A stretch of DNA of 30,383 nucleotides. Source: a virus. The stretch is from positions 1 to 30,383 of the IMG/VR virus record IMGVR_UViG_3300033141_003038; one strand, 5' to 3'. The position numbers and the translations under genes were made by a program. Each line of letters opens with the position of its first letter. Within the stretch, counting starts at the first letter, position 1. The notes beneath the pieces are model-generated. The model was not told the DNA's origin. It searched no databases and saw only the letters and a list, made by a program, of their open reading frames with translations. Positions 5,016-14,183 of the stretch are shown in pieces.

Positions 5016-5594
5016 TCACCCCTGTCCAATAATACTTCTGGTTAACAGGTCTTTAATATCCTTTAGTCTTTCTGAGGTTACTACATACTGACCTGTTAGC
5101 TCTTTTATGGCAGAAGAAAGTTTCAATGTAGCCTGTGTGTTTTCATCATTTGAATGATTAATCTCATTTGATGCTTCTTTTGAGCTGATTGCAAGCCTAT
5201 CAATCTGCGAATAAAGAGACTTCTGTTTTTCTTCTAAGTCTCTAAGCTTTTCCAGTATATCACTTATGTCATCTTTAACTTTTTGTGGGAAATAGCAGAG
5301 TAGAACGCCATTAATATCTGTTATATTGTGGATTTCTAATAGCTTATTAATGCCTATGTCTAAGTTATTAATGCCAGCATCTAGTTTGTTAAGGCCTATA
5401 TCTAGCTTATTGATACTATCATTAAGATCATTAAAGCCCGTGTCGTCTTCATCTTTGCTTATAAGGTTTGAGATAATACCAAACAGCTTATCAAATAGCT
5501 TACTTATAATGACAGAGCTTGAGGCTAATACAAAGCCTAAAACTCCTATGGTTGTACCATCAAGTAATTGTAGTGGCTGAGTAACTTCGTCCAT
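5016..5594 (-). CDS. Membrane-anchored coiled-coil protein
   Basis: A 192-residue protein. Residues about 14-34 (TTIGVLGFVLASSSVIISK) form one likely membrane helix. Residues about 55-90 are an imperfect repeat of the type INKLDIGLNKLDAGINNLDI, with Leu/Ile at heptad spacing, and residues 105-180 are also helical and charged. The short N-terminus, one membrane helix and long coiled coil could fit a spanin-, XhlA- or holin-like lysis accessory, which would help explain the lack of an obvious lysis gene, but there is no family signature. The ribosome site is weak (AGGAT). Confidence 0.75.
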   Translation of the reverse strand: MDEVTQPLQLLDGTTIGVLGFVLASSSVIISKLFDKLFGIISNLISKDEDDTGFNDLNDSINKLDIGLNKLDAGINNLDIGINKLLEIHNITDINGVLLCYFPQKVKDDISDILEKLRDLEEKQKSLYSQIDRLAISSKEASNEINHSNDENTQATLKLSSAIKELTGQYVVTSERLKDIKDLLTRSIIGQG

Positions 5595-5615
5595 TTAAAT
5601 CAATCCTATTTTACA

Positions 5616-5649
5616 CTATTAAGGATATATAACTATTAAGGATATATAA
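5616..5649. repeat. 17-nt tandem duplication spanning a stop codon
   Basis: CTATTAAGGATATATAA at 5616-5632 and 5633-5649. The stop codon of the leftward gene 5636-6184 (5636-5638) lies inside the second unit, so the last codons of that gene are encoded by the repeat. Confidence 0.9.
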
Positions 5650-6184
5650 CCTCTTTATATTTTGGCTTATTGTTAGTAATATTCCTCGGGCTAACAGGTA
5701 TATCCTTCAGTTCATCCATACTTCTTCTCTTTTGTTGGGCCAGCCGTTGTTGTAGCTCCTGTATTTTATCTTCCAGTTCTTTAGTTTCATCACTTTCTTG
5801 CTTTACATTTGGGCTATAAAGAGCTTTTGGTTCTTCTATCTCTGGTTTTTCTATCTCTGGTTCTTCTACCTCTAACTCTTCTAATTCTACCTCTACCTGT
5901 TGTTTTGTATCAGGCTCAATCAGATGTAAAATCCCATTCTTTGAGTCTATAACCATATCATTTGCAACATTTTCAAGGTTTAAACTCTTGAGTATTTCAA
6001 TTCTTACTTCTTCTTTTTCAAGCTCTATGGCGCTATAAGATTTGTGTGTAGTTACGAATGCCTTAAATAGTTCAAAAACCTTGTCCTTAAGTGCTGATTC
6101 ATTTGCAATAATCTTCTTTAGCCTTTCATTCTGTTCGTCTGTAAGTAGATATTGAAGTCTTGAATTAACAGTATTCTCTCTCAT
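5636..6184 (-). CDS. Hypothetical acidic, helical protein
   Basis: A 182-residue protein with no recognised family. The N-terminal 60 residues are helical and charged. Residues about 98-120 hold an acidic repeat, EPEIEKPEIEEP, encoded by a 15-nt DNA repeat. Residues about 130-155 look like a coiled coil (ELEDKIQELQQRLAQQKRR). GGAG lies 6 nt before the ATG. Its 3' end runs into the 17-nt tandem duplication. The place after the fibre genes fits an accessory virion or assembly protein, but this is a guess. Confidence 0.8.
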   Translation of the reverse strand: MRENTVNSRLQYLLTDEQNERLKKIIANESALKDKVFELFKAFVTTHKSYSAIELEKEEVRIEILKSLNLENVANDMVIDSKNGILHLIEPDTKQQVEVELEELEVEEPEIEKPEIEEPKALYSPNVKQESDETKELEDKIQELQQRLAQQKRRSMDELKDIPVSPRNITNNKPKYKEVIYP

Positions 6185-6198
6185 GTAAGTCTCCTGTA

Positions 6199-6348
6199 TT
6201 ATTTCTTTTTATTTTTGTGTTGTCGCCACTCTTTATAAGCAATGGCACAGCGTTGGTCACGCTTCCTATATTTGCGCTTCATTCTTGAATCATCACAAAA
6301 GCGCTCAACATAGTCTTTACGTTTTTCATTCTTTCTTGGTTTTGGCAT
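6199..6348 (-). CDS. Small basic phage protein (MPxPRK family)
   Basis: A 49-residue, very basic protein starting MPKPRKNEKRKDYVERFCDD and continuing to QRCAIAYKEWRQHK. It matches the common small phage protein pattern MPxPrkgE..dFv.RC....QR.AICy..W...K that is often found in structural-gene clusters. AAGGAG lies 6 nt before the ATG, which is strong support for a real gene of this size. Two cysteines (C18, C34) are kept. The role is unknown; nucleic-acid binding or an assembly role is possible because of the charge. Confidence 0.8.
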   Translation of the reverse strand: MPKPRKNEKRKDYVERFCDDSRMKRKYRKRDQRCAIAYKEWRQHKNKKK

Positions 6349-6358
6349 AGATATCTCC

Positions 6359-6637
6359 TTACACATCTTTTGATAAAGACCATTCTTTCATCAGCTTTAT
6401 CTTATCATACGTTTTACTTGTAATATTATCATCAAAACCATAATCGAAATCGCTTCCGGTAAACTCAAAGGCAACGTCCTTTAACTTAGCTTTTCCGCTA
6501 CGCCGTGCATCTTCATCCAAATGACCTTCCATAATAGCTGTGAGGATCCCAACATGATAATTTATATATATCTTTGTAATGTGCCAGTATGTAGCATTAA
6601 CACCAAACCCTGTTTCTTTGCTTATATTAAGTGCCAT
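6359..6637 (-). CDS. Hypothetical protein next to the fibre gene
   Basis: A 92-residue protein opening MALNISKETGFGVNATYWHI, which I remember as a common start among small phage proteins that sit just after fibre genes. It has no membrane helix and no catalytic motif. GAGGTG 4 nt before the ATG gives a good start. Its place directly after the fibre at 6649-8439 suggests a tail accessory or assembly role, which is inferred. Confidence 0.8.
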   Translation of the reverse strand: MALNISKETGFGVNATYWHITKIYINYHVGILTAIMEGHLDEDARRSGKAKLKDVAFEFTGSDFDYGFDDNITSKTYDKIKLMKEWSLSKDV

Positions 6638-6648
6638 TTTTCACCTCG

Positions 6649-8439
6649 CTATTTAATCAACCTTTGTCTGCTTCCTAGCGTATTAATCTGATAGTGTATA
6701 CCAATGGAAGCCACGATAGCATCGCCAGCATATTCATCACTTGTTGCAGCTATTCTCTCAAGTGTGAGCATGAATTGATCACCAATTTTAAAATTTGTTC
6801 CATCTATTGCATCAAATTCACAAATAAGGAATTTGTATTGTGTGTCATAATCTATTTCTTTTGTAATTGTTGTGACTGCATCTAATGTTTGATCCATCTG
6901 CGCTACAGTATATGTTAATTGCCATCTCACTTTATCAGTTCCTGTTGGTGCGATGGCTCCCTGAAAATGTACATGAAAATATAAATCTGTTCCTTCCTTA
7001 TAATCATGCATCAACTCTATCTCGGCAGAAACTTTTTCACCAACATCGAATCCATAAGTATATATCCCTGTATTCGTTCCATTTTCATCTACATACTGCA
7101 CTTCATCCGGCTGAGATGAAGCTGGTAAAGAAAGATTAACAGCACCAATGTTTATGTCGTTCCATACAACTTCTGCTAATTCCAGCGTTTTTTCTGTGCC
7201 ACAGTCTACTATTAAATCTGATGCCACTACATCATCTGTTATGATTTTCAAATTAGTTCCATCAAATACTAAATGCGCATCCTGTCCAGCACCAAAATAA
7301 AAATTCTGATTATCATTTTGTGTATATATATCACCATTTTGTTTAATAACCATTACAGAATCTGTAGAATCTACTGCCGCACTAGATGCTGTGTTTTCCA
7401 AGCAGAAATGCATATCCCCTCTACCGTCAGTATCCTCTCTTTTAAAAATGATAGCGCCTTTGGCCCTATTAGAGGTTACACCAGCATTACATTTAAAAAC
7501 TAATTCAACTGTATCGTTTATTGCACCATTTGCATTTTGTAATCTAAGTGTAGGCATTGCTCCAGCAGCTGTTCCATAAACCACTCCCAATGTATCAATT
7601 GGATCACCGGTATATTCACCAATCATAAACTTTCCATCTTCATATATTCCAAATCTAGATGTTAATGTAGTGCTCCCTGCGGGAACTGTATCAAATATCA
7701 ATCTGCCCGGCGTATCACCAGTGGATATTGTTCCATCTGCATACGCCCTAATAGCTCCACTATTCTGAAAATTACTCCCATCATGTGCTTTAAAAATAAA
7801 ACCACCTAGTGGATCGTCATCCTGTGCAGCTGCCATTGTGGAAGCACTTGAGCCTCTTGCTTTACCAAGTATCCATTGTGCTCCAGAGGAAGATGCAATA
7901 ACTTTATACAGTGATGCGGGTGTTGAACCATCATATGATATCGATGTAAACGGATTAACAGCACCCCAATATGTGTTTACATTATCATATGTATCCCCAA
8001 GTATTAAATAATCGTTGGCTTCAACTCTTTGTACATTATGGATGCGCTTATCATTCATGTCTATTTCAACATTAAAATCAGCAGTATCGTTTCCAGAATC
8101 AATAAAAAGTGCATAAGCCTGATTATTCGTTTCAACTCTAAAATCTACGTTATTCTTTCCACCATCATTAATTGTTACAGCAGTTGGAGTAAGCCATAAA
8201 GCCGAGTTACCATTAGAGTTAAGAAAGAATAGAGAACCAGTATTGTTAAATACATATCCATGCGTACCAGAATGATATATTTGAATATCACTATCAGCAC
8301 CAATTTCAAGATTAGTACTATCTGCATTAATATGTATTTTACCAGTGGTTGATAAATCACCAGTTAAAGGATCATTAGAACAATCCAATAACAAATAGCG
8401 ATCATCTAATACTGAATATCTTATTCCTCGCTTAGGCAT
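6649..8439 (-). CDS. Tail fibre or spike protein
   Basis: A 596-residue beta-rich protein. The N-terminal 60 residues have the GDLSTTGKIHINADSTNLEIG type of strand repeat common in phage fibres. Gly/Asn/Asp/Thr-rich segments follow, and the C-terminus (about 480-596, AEIELMHDYKEGTDLYFHVH onward) looks like a compact beta domain. It probably makes a trimer that contacts the host surface. Its ATG overlaps the stop of the upstream gene (TAATG) and has GGAG 9 nt upstream. No lyase or hydrolase motif is evident. Confidence 0.8.
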   Translation of the reverse strand: MPKRGIRYSVLDDRYLLLDCSNDPLTGDLSTTGKIHINADSTNLEIGADSDIQIYHSGTHGYVFNNTGSLFFLNSNGNSALWLTPTAVTINDGGKNNVDFRVETNNQAYALFIDSGNDTADFNVEIDMNDKRIHNVQRVEANDYLILGDTYDNVNTYWGAVNPFTSISYDGSTPASLYKVIASSSGAQWILGKARGSSASTMAAAQDDDPLGGFIFKAHDGSNFQNSGAIRAYADGTISTGDTPGRLIFDTVPAGSTTLTSRFGIYEDGKFMIGEYTGDPIDTLGVVYGTAAGAMPTLRLQNANGAINDTVELVFKCNAGVTSNRAKGAIIFKREDTDGRGDMHFCLENTASSAAVDSTDSVMVIKQNGDIYTQNDNQNFYFGAGQDAHLVFDGTNLKIITDDVVASDLIVDCGTEKTLELAEVVWNDINIGAVNLSLPASSQPDEVQYVDENGTNTGIYTYGFDVGEKVSAEIELMHDYKEGTDLYFHVHFQGAIAPTGTDKVRWQLTYTVAQMDQTLDAVTTITKEIDYDTQYKFLICEFDAIDGTNFKIGDQFMLTLERIAATSDEYAGDAIVASIGIHYQINTLGSRQRLIK

Positions 8440-9287
8440 TAAGTTCTACTCCTATAAATTACTTCAACTGTTTTTCCTGTCTTAGAACAAGCAAAATATA
8501 ATACTTCTGAAGAATCTAGATTTTCAACATAATAACTTTCCCCAGCTTTTAGCGTGAAATATGGATCGGTAGGACCTGCAACTTTACCAGATGCAAATGC
8601 GAATCTTATATCCTCATCTTCTCTACACCAAAATTCATATCCTGTTACATTACTTCCTAAATCTACAGAATACTCCGTATCTGCTAAAGTCATTTCTTGG
8701 GTTGTACCAGTTATGGTGTTTCCTGTTGATGATTCACGGATAGTACCATCTGAATTAAAATCTAAGCTGTCACCATCACCGTCTATAATTTCTACAGAAT
8801 CTTGTGCATAAGACAAATCCCTTATATCTAAATCAGTTGCTGTAACATCTACCGTTTCACTGTCCAGTGTTATCTTTACATCTGTGGAATTACCACCTTC
8901 AATAGACACACTATCTGTGGAGGAATCTAGGGCTCTTATATCAAAGTCTGTGGCTTCTACTGTTATTCCAGCATCTAAGGTAGACCCAATACTAACAAGT
9001 TCAGTATAACTATTGTCTAGCGTTGAGCCTATTGAGGTTAAATTGGTGTTTACTGTATCAAGATTTGTGTTTGTAGTGCCTAGTAATGTTTGTAAAAGCG
9101 CCTGATTAGCAGCAGTTGCAGCGGTATCAGGGAGTGTGCTAACATCAACAGTAACTTCTCCTAGATCACCAGTGCCAGTAACATATATAGGATTACCAGA
9201 CACGCCAAATTCATCGTTATCAAAGTCAACGAATTTAACACGTACAGGAGTGTAAACCTTTTCAAGCTCTACTCTATTTACTTTCAT
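8439..9287 (-). CDS. Virion protein, probable fibre or fibre adaptor
   Basis: About 282 residues. The N-terminal 55 residues look like an attachment domain. The middle is a Thr/Ser/Asp-rich strand region with two versions of one repeat (ATDFDIRALDSSTDSVSIEG and ATDLDIRDLSYAQDSVEIID). The last 80 residues form a beta domain ending VEVIYRSR. I chose the ATG at 9287 because AAAGGTGAG lies upstream; a GTG at 9299 would add four residues. It overlaps the 3' end of the giant gene upstream and couples TAATG to the fibre gene downstream. It is probably a fibre or the link between tail and fibre. Confidence 0.75.
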   Translation of the reverse strand: MKVNRVELEKVYTPVRVKFVDFDNDEFGVSGNPIYVTGTGDLGEVTVDVSTLPDTAATAANQALLQTLLGTTNTNLDTVNTNLTSIGSTLDNSYTELVSIGSTLDAGITVEATDFDIRALDSSTDSVSIEGGNSTDVKITLDSETVDVTATDLDIRDLSYAQDSVEIIDGDGDSLDFNSDGTIRESSTGNTITGTTQEMTLADTEYSVDLGSNVTGYEFWCREDEDIRFAFASGKVAGPTDPYFTLKAGESYYVENLDSSEVLYFACSKTGKTVEVIYRSRT

Positions 9288-12200
9288 TTGTTTGCTCACC
9301 TTTTACGGATTGCTTTCTATATCTTAACCTAAGAGTGTTAATCTCTTCTCTTAGCCTGGTTTTTATCCTATGTTTCATCTTATCGTCCATATCAATGGGG
9401 ATAGTTTCAACCCATTCATCAATGTTCTTTAGCTCTCCTCTAAAGAATTCTTCTAAATCTGCATCACTTTCATATGCCTGTCTGGCTATGATACTGGCTC
9501 TTTTACTGTATTCTTTTGCAACTTCTCTTGCAGCAGCTTCCCTTATTGCTATAGCCCTGTCTATAACATCCTGCTCACTAACAGTTAGGCCAAGAAGTTT
9601 ACATTCCTGTAATATAACAGGGATTTCTCTTTCTTTATATCCAGACATTTTCCATGGACCAGTAGTGAAAGGACCCTTTTTTAACTTAAGCTTAGCCTCT
9701 TTATCAAATAAAGCTGCGGCTCCCTGTGACACACCAACATCAACCAGTGGCTTTATGTCTTTTCCTAATCTACTAAATGGGGCAAAACCTGTAACTATCT
9801 CCCATATTTTATCCGGTGTGCTTTTATGTTGATCATATTTGTTCTTTAAACCAACAGAGAACATTACAAAGTCTAATGCTGGGCCAGTAGAAACCGCCTC
9901 TTCCACAGCTGTTTTAGTAAAGCCCTTCCATGCTCTCCTCATTCTTGGGCTACCACCAACATTGTGCATTTGTATATCTTCCCACTTGTAGTATCCTGCT
10001 TCTAATAACTGTTCAAGTCCTGCCATAAGAGGGAAGTACTTATTAGTTTTAACATAATAATCCTTTTCTCTACGGCTCTCTGGCAAGAATCTTTCTTCTA
10101 CAGTTTCAGGGACCTTTGCCCTACCAACTGTTTCATAGCGCCAATCAACTTCACTAGGAGTCATTGGAGCTTCTTCATCTCCAAGGAAATAGAATGGAGC
10201 CATTGTTGTAGCTATACCAACTAATCCAGCTATCTGTGCTTTTAGGTTCTTCTTATAGAAGTTATCCATAAAAGGTTTTATAGCTTCTGGCTTCTCTATG
10301 CCCCTTTGTCTTGCCCACGCATTAAATGCAGGAACTTCCTTTTCACTAAGCATAGAGTATCCAAGATAATCACTCATAACAGGAATAGGTTCAAGGCCCT
10401 GGTCTTTTCTAAACTGCCTTATTATGTTCTTAGAGTTTCTAAAGCTAAGTACAGCATCAGTAGAATTATAGTATTTATTCTCTGGCATAATAGAGTTTCT
10501 TTCCATCTGCCTTAATAGTGCTATCATTTCTTCATCTGTTTCAAGCTGTTTTATGCCTCCAGGCAGCTGCGAGGTTATAAGCCTTGCACTGTTATATATA
10601 TAAGAAATCCACGGCATAATATGCTTTCTTAACCAGTTAACACCTTCAGGATTCTTATTATAGTTAAGAGTGAACCTATCAACTATTGATAGAGCATCAC
10701 CAAACTGTCTGATTAATTCCCTGTCTTGTGCTCCTATTTCACCTTTAGATGCTTGTATTATTCTTGTTGCCTCTTCTATTTGGTCTATATCCATCTCACT
10801 AAGCATGGCAACCCTTTTCCAATATATTTCAGAAGCATTTTGAAAGAAAAGAGCAGCTTTCATATAACCTACAGTTGCACGATCTAATGTTTCTCTAAAG
10901 GCGGGCCATGATTTAAAGCTACCAAAACGCCCATACTTATCTCTTAGCGTTGATATATACGCTTTATCAAAGAGCAGATCTTCACCAGCAAATGTTCCAC
11001 CAAGAATTCTTGTATCTACTTTTTTGCCCTTTCCGAACGCAGAAAACATTGCTTTTACATCTCTTGCAAACCTTTTTGACTTAAAAGGTACTTTCTCACC
11101 TTTACTAAATACGCTGCTAAGATGTGTTAGCCCGTCTGCAAAGTCCATAAATAAATCATTTCCTGCCTTTGCAGTGAACTGTAAGCCTCCACCTATTGTA
11201 TTAGTTAAAACTGTACCTGGATGTGCTAGCATAGTAGCTTTCCAATATCTATGGAACCCCCTTACAGCTTCACCAGAAGCCTTGGCTATAGGTCTGATCT
11301 TAGTTCCCCATGAAGTAAATTCATTAACTTTATTTAATGCCGCTTTTGCTTCTGCTGGTATCCAAACCCCGGGCTCATTAACGTTCTTTTTCACAAAAAC
11401 AACTTCTCCCAGCCTATCTTGGATATGTTCTATTTTATACGCCTTACTATACTCATCAGTCCTTTTAGGTGAAGAATCTTTAAGTAATGCTTCTTCTTGC
11501 TTTCTCCATAAATCATTGCCCTTGCTATACTTAGGTTTTATAAATACTTCATCAGACGGGCCTTGACCTACCCTTCTAGCATGACCATATTGATCAGCAA
11601 GCTCTAATTCAACCTGTGCAGCCATTGCCTTATAAACTCTTAAGGCTTCTATGTCATCAATAGCAGAAACTACTACTTCTTGTGGTGTCATTGATCTTGC
11701 AATCTGATCAACTATTTCTTCATTGGTTAAGCCAGACCTTGTAGTCCTTTCTTTATTAATCATTTCATTGGTTATTAGCTTACCAAAAAGGGGCTTCTTA
11801 TCTGGCATTTCTTGCGTGTATTTATATGCCAATGCTTTATAGGTGGCAAGAGCTTCTTTATTATCAATGCCTGCATACCAAGTCTTTGCCTGTTCTGTAT
11901 CTTTAATTAATAGTTCAAACTCATCTTCCCCTATTTTAGTGCGTATATTAGACTTTATAAAGTCACCAGGAGCTTCCTTACCAGCAGGTGTTACATCAAA
12001 ATTATCTGCACCACTAACTATAGAATCCCAATCTTCTTTAGTAACCTTCTTAAACTTGGCTATAGCATCTTTATATGTTTCACGTCTGGCAAAAGACCTA
12101 ATCTCTTCTAACCTTTTCTCCCACCAAACTCTCATAGCTCTGGGAGTACTTAAGCCTGGAACCTCTTCTTCTGCTGTACCAACATATTTCCTTATAAGAA

Positions 12201-14160
12201 GGGTTGCTGCACTTTCACCTTCAGAAGTATCTTTGGCTATCATAGAATATATTGGCTGTTCAAGTCTAATACCAAAATCATTCTTCCTATTCTTCCAGAA
12301 CTTAATATAGTTCTTTGCAATGACTCTTTGTTCATCAGATGGATTGTTTATATCTACATTCTTTACTACAGGAGGGTATTCTGTAGACTTTACCTCTGCA
12401 AGCTTTGCACCAAAAGGTTTCCTTGGCATTTGTGGTTTAGTTCTAATGTCAGATAATAAAGCCTCATAAGTTTTAGGCAGTTTAATACCTTTTGCTTTAA
12501 GTACTTCAGCTTCAACAGCAAGCTCAGATAGAGCATCATATAACTTTCTAGTTGAATTATCACTACTAATTGAAGGTAATAGCGTTGATCTAATAACTTC
12601 ACCAGCTGATCTTTTTGCTTCATCTGGAGTTAAACCAATATTTTTTCCCACTTCTATTAGCCTTATTTTATAGATTGACCAAAGGTCTCTACCTTCTTTT
12701 CCTCCTGCAAGAATCCTATCATCAGGTTGTTTAGATGCAAGGCTCTCAATTTCATCAAGGCTAGCTTTATCAGCATGAACTAATCCTTCATAAATATCCT
12801 CATCACTAAATCTTGCACCAGCAGGATTGTCAGGCATAGATGGTTTTCTTATAGAAGGAACTTCATCTAATAGGTTTTGTACATCTTCGCTCAGGAATCC
12901 TTTAGCTTTAACTCCTTCAACTTCTTTAGATGCTACCTCTTTATATTGTTGTAACTTCTTTAACCCTGCTGTAACTTCATTGACTAATTCATCACTCTTG
13001 TATCCTCCACCTATAGCATCATCAATTCTGGCAGCTACATCATCAGGATTTATATTAGTGCCTTCAGTTACATCTCTTGCTACCTTACCAATAAGTTCTT
13101 GGTCATCAATAGATACAAGGTCTAAGAGCTCATTCTTAATCTCAACATCTCTTTTTAACGCTTCTGCACCTTCTACTGCTGCTTCTTCTACTGCTCCCTC
13201 TGCTTTACCAAATAGCCTACCAACACCTCTAGCAACTCCTTTACCACCACTTCTAAGTAATGAAGCACCTGCTCCTAAAGCTCCACCACCAACAGCCCCT
13301 CCCATAGTGTACTCAGGTATCTCTTCAGTTTTGCCCCTTAATAATGCAGTTCCTGCACCAAAAGCAGCACCTTCTGCACCAAAGCCAACACCATGAGCAG
13401 CAGCTCTGGCAAGAAATCCAGTTGGTTCACCAAGAGCTCTAATAATTGGTTTGCCTATAACACCGCCAGGAATAGGTATAGCAGATGCCATTAGTATCTC
13501 CCCGCCTATTTCACCAGCTTTAAATGCAGGAGAGGTTTCACCCTCTTTTAAAGCCCCAGACTCTACCATAGCCCTCTTTAAAGGAGCTTCTACCATTGTG
13601 CCAAAGCTTTCTTCAAACTCTTTCCTTCTTTCAGTAGGAGCCTTTACTTCTGTAAACATAGGCTGAACACCAGCAGGTCCTGGCCCCATCAAAGGAACAG
13701 GTGAGGAAGATAGTGATTTACCAAAGAAATGTCCAACATCTACTGCTACCTTACTTGCACCTAGTAAGAACTGCTTAGCCTGACTAGCAGCTGGTTTAAC
13801 AAGCTTTTCAATACTATCAGCTATAGAGGATTCTATTGGGCCTTTATGTTCACCAATAGTTGTAGGCTCACCCATAGTAGGTCCACCCATAGTTAATTGA
13901 GTAACTTGAGCACTAGGTAATTCTTGTATAGATGGTTCTTGTATAGATGGTTCTTGTGTTACAGCTCCAGCTCTTTTACGCATTTCATCTATAAGTTCTG
14001 GAGTTATAGAATCCACAGGCACAGAATAGTTCTTGCCATTAGCATCAGTATAGCTAATAGGCCCATCTACCTGTTCTTTAAGGGCTTGATTAACTTCAGG
14101 AGTAAACTTATCTTCAGGAATATTTACAGTTCTTCCGTCTTTGAGAGTAGCCTTTATCAT
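9274..14160 (-). CDS. Giant internal virion (ejection) protein
   Basis: A 1,628-residue protein. Residues 6-61 hold two copies of a motif (DGRTVNIPEDKFTPE and NGKNYSVPVDSITPE), followed by a Gln/Glu/Pro repeat EPSIQEPSIQE near 70. Residues about 215-320 are rich in Gly and Ala and could insert in membranes. Long helical segments follow, with a hydrophobic stretch near 970-990 (AHPGTVLTNTIGGG) and another near 1305-1325. The C-terminus is basic. Size, position after two other internal proteins and composition fit the large DNA-ejection proteins of podoviruses (compare T7 gp16), but no lytic transglycosylase motif is visible. AGGTG precedes the ATG. Confidence 0.8.
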   Translation of the reverse strand: MIKATLKDGRTVNIPEDKFTPEVNQALKEQVDGPISYTDANGKNYSVPVDSITPELIDEMRKRAGAVTQEPSIQEPSIQELPSAQVTQLTMGGPTMGEPTTIGEHKGPIESSIADSIEKLVKPAASQAKQFLLGASKVAVDVGHFFGKSLSSSPVPLMGPGPAGVQPMFTEVKAPTERRKEFEESFGTMVEAPLKRAMVESGALKEGETSPAFKAGEIGGEILMASAIPIPGGVIGKPIIRALGEPTGFLARAAAHGVGFGAEGAAFGAGTALLRGKTEEIPEYTMGGAVGGGALGAGASLLRSGGKGVARGVGRLFGKAEGAVEEAAVEGAEALKRDVEIKNELLDLVSIDDQELIGKVARDVTEGTNINPDDVAARIDDAIGGGYKSDELVNEVTAGLKKLQQYKEVASKEVEGVKAKGFLSEDVQNLLDEVPSIRKPSMPDNPAGARFSDEDIYEGLVHADKASLDEIESLASKQPDDRILAGGKEGRDLWSIYKIRLIEVGKNIGLTPDEAKRSAGEVIRSTLLPSISSDNSTRKLYDALSELAVEAEVLKAKGIKLPKTYEALLSDIRTKPQMPRKPFGAKLAEVKSTEYPPVVKNVDINNPSDEQRVIAKNYIKFWKNRKNDFGIRLEQPIYSMIAKDTSEGESAATLLIRKYVGTAEEEVPGLSTPRAMRVWWEKRLEEIRSFARRETYKDAIAKFKKVTKEDWDSIVSGADNFDVTPAGKEAPGDFIKSNIRTKIGEDEFELLIKDTEQAKTWYAGIDNKEALATYKALAYKYTQEMPDKKPLFGKLITNEMINKERTTRSGLTNEEIVDQIARSMTPQEVVVSAIDDIEALRVYKAMAAQVELELADQYGHARRVGQGPSDEVFIKPKYSKGNDLWRKQEEALLKDSSPKRTDEYSKAYKIEHIQDRLGEVVFVKKNVNEPGVWIPAEAKAALNKVNEFTSWGTKIRPIAKASGEAVRGFHRYWKATMLAHPGTVLTNTIGGGLQFTAKAGNDLFMDFADGLTHLSSVFSKGEKVPFKSKRFARDVKAMFSAFGKGKKVDTRILGGTFAGEDLLFDKAYISTLRDKYGRFGSFKSWPAFRETLDRATVGYMKAALFFQNASEIYWKRVAMLSEMDIDQIEEATRIIQASKGEIGAQDRELIRQFGDALSIVDRFTLNYNKNPEGVNWLRKHIMPWISYIYNSARLITSQLPGGIKQLETDEEMIALLRQMERNSIMPENKYYNSTDAVLSFRNSKNIIRQFRKDQGLEPIPVMSDYLGYSMLSEKEVPAFNAWARQRGIEKPEAIKPFMDNFYKKNLKAQIAGLVGIATTMAPFYFLGDEEAPMTPSEVDWRYETVGRAKVPETVEERFLPESRREKDYYVKTNKYFPLMAGLEQLLEAGYYKWEDIQMHNVGGSPRMRRAWKGFTKTAVEEAVSTGPALDFVMFSVGLKNKYDQHKSTPDKIWEIVTGFAPFSRLGKDIKPLVDVGVSQGAAALFDKEAKLKLKKGPFTTGPWKMSGYKEREIPVILQECKLLGLTVSEQDVIDRAIAIREAAAREVAKEYSKRASIIARQAYESDADLEEFFRGELKNIDEWVETIPIDMDDKMKHRIKTRLREEINTLRLRYRKQSVKGEQTNESK
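13921..13950. repeat. 15-nt in-frame duplication (EPSIQ)
   Basis: Two perfect 15-nt units at 13921-13935 and 13936-13950 encode EPSIQ twice near residue 70 of the giant protein. The length is a multiple of three, unlike the 16-nt units of the non-coding region. Confidence 0.9.
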
Positions 14161-14183
14161 AAAACACCTACTTAGTTATTGTT

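Noticed and set aside
6885-7139. Plus-strand frames inside the late operon
   Set aside because: They are shadows of the strongly supported minus-strand fibre gene and have no ribosome sites.
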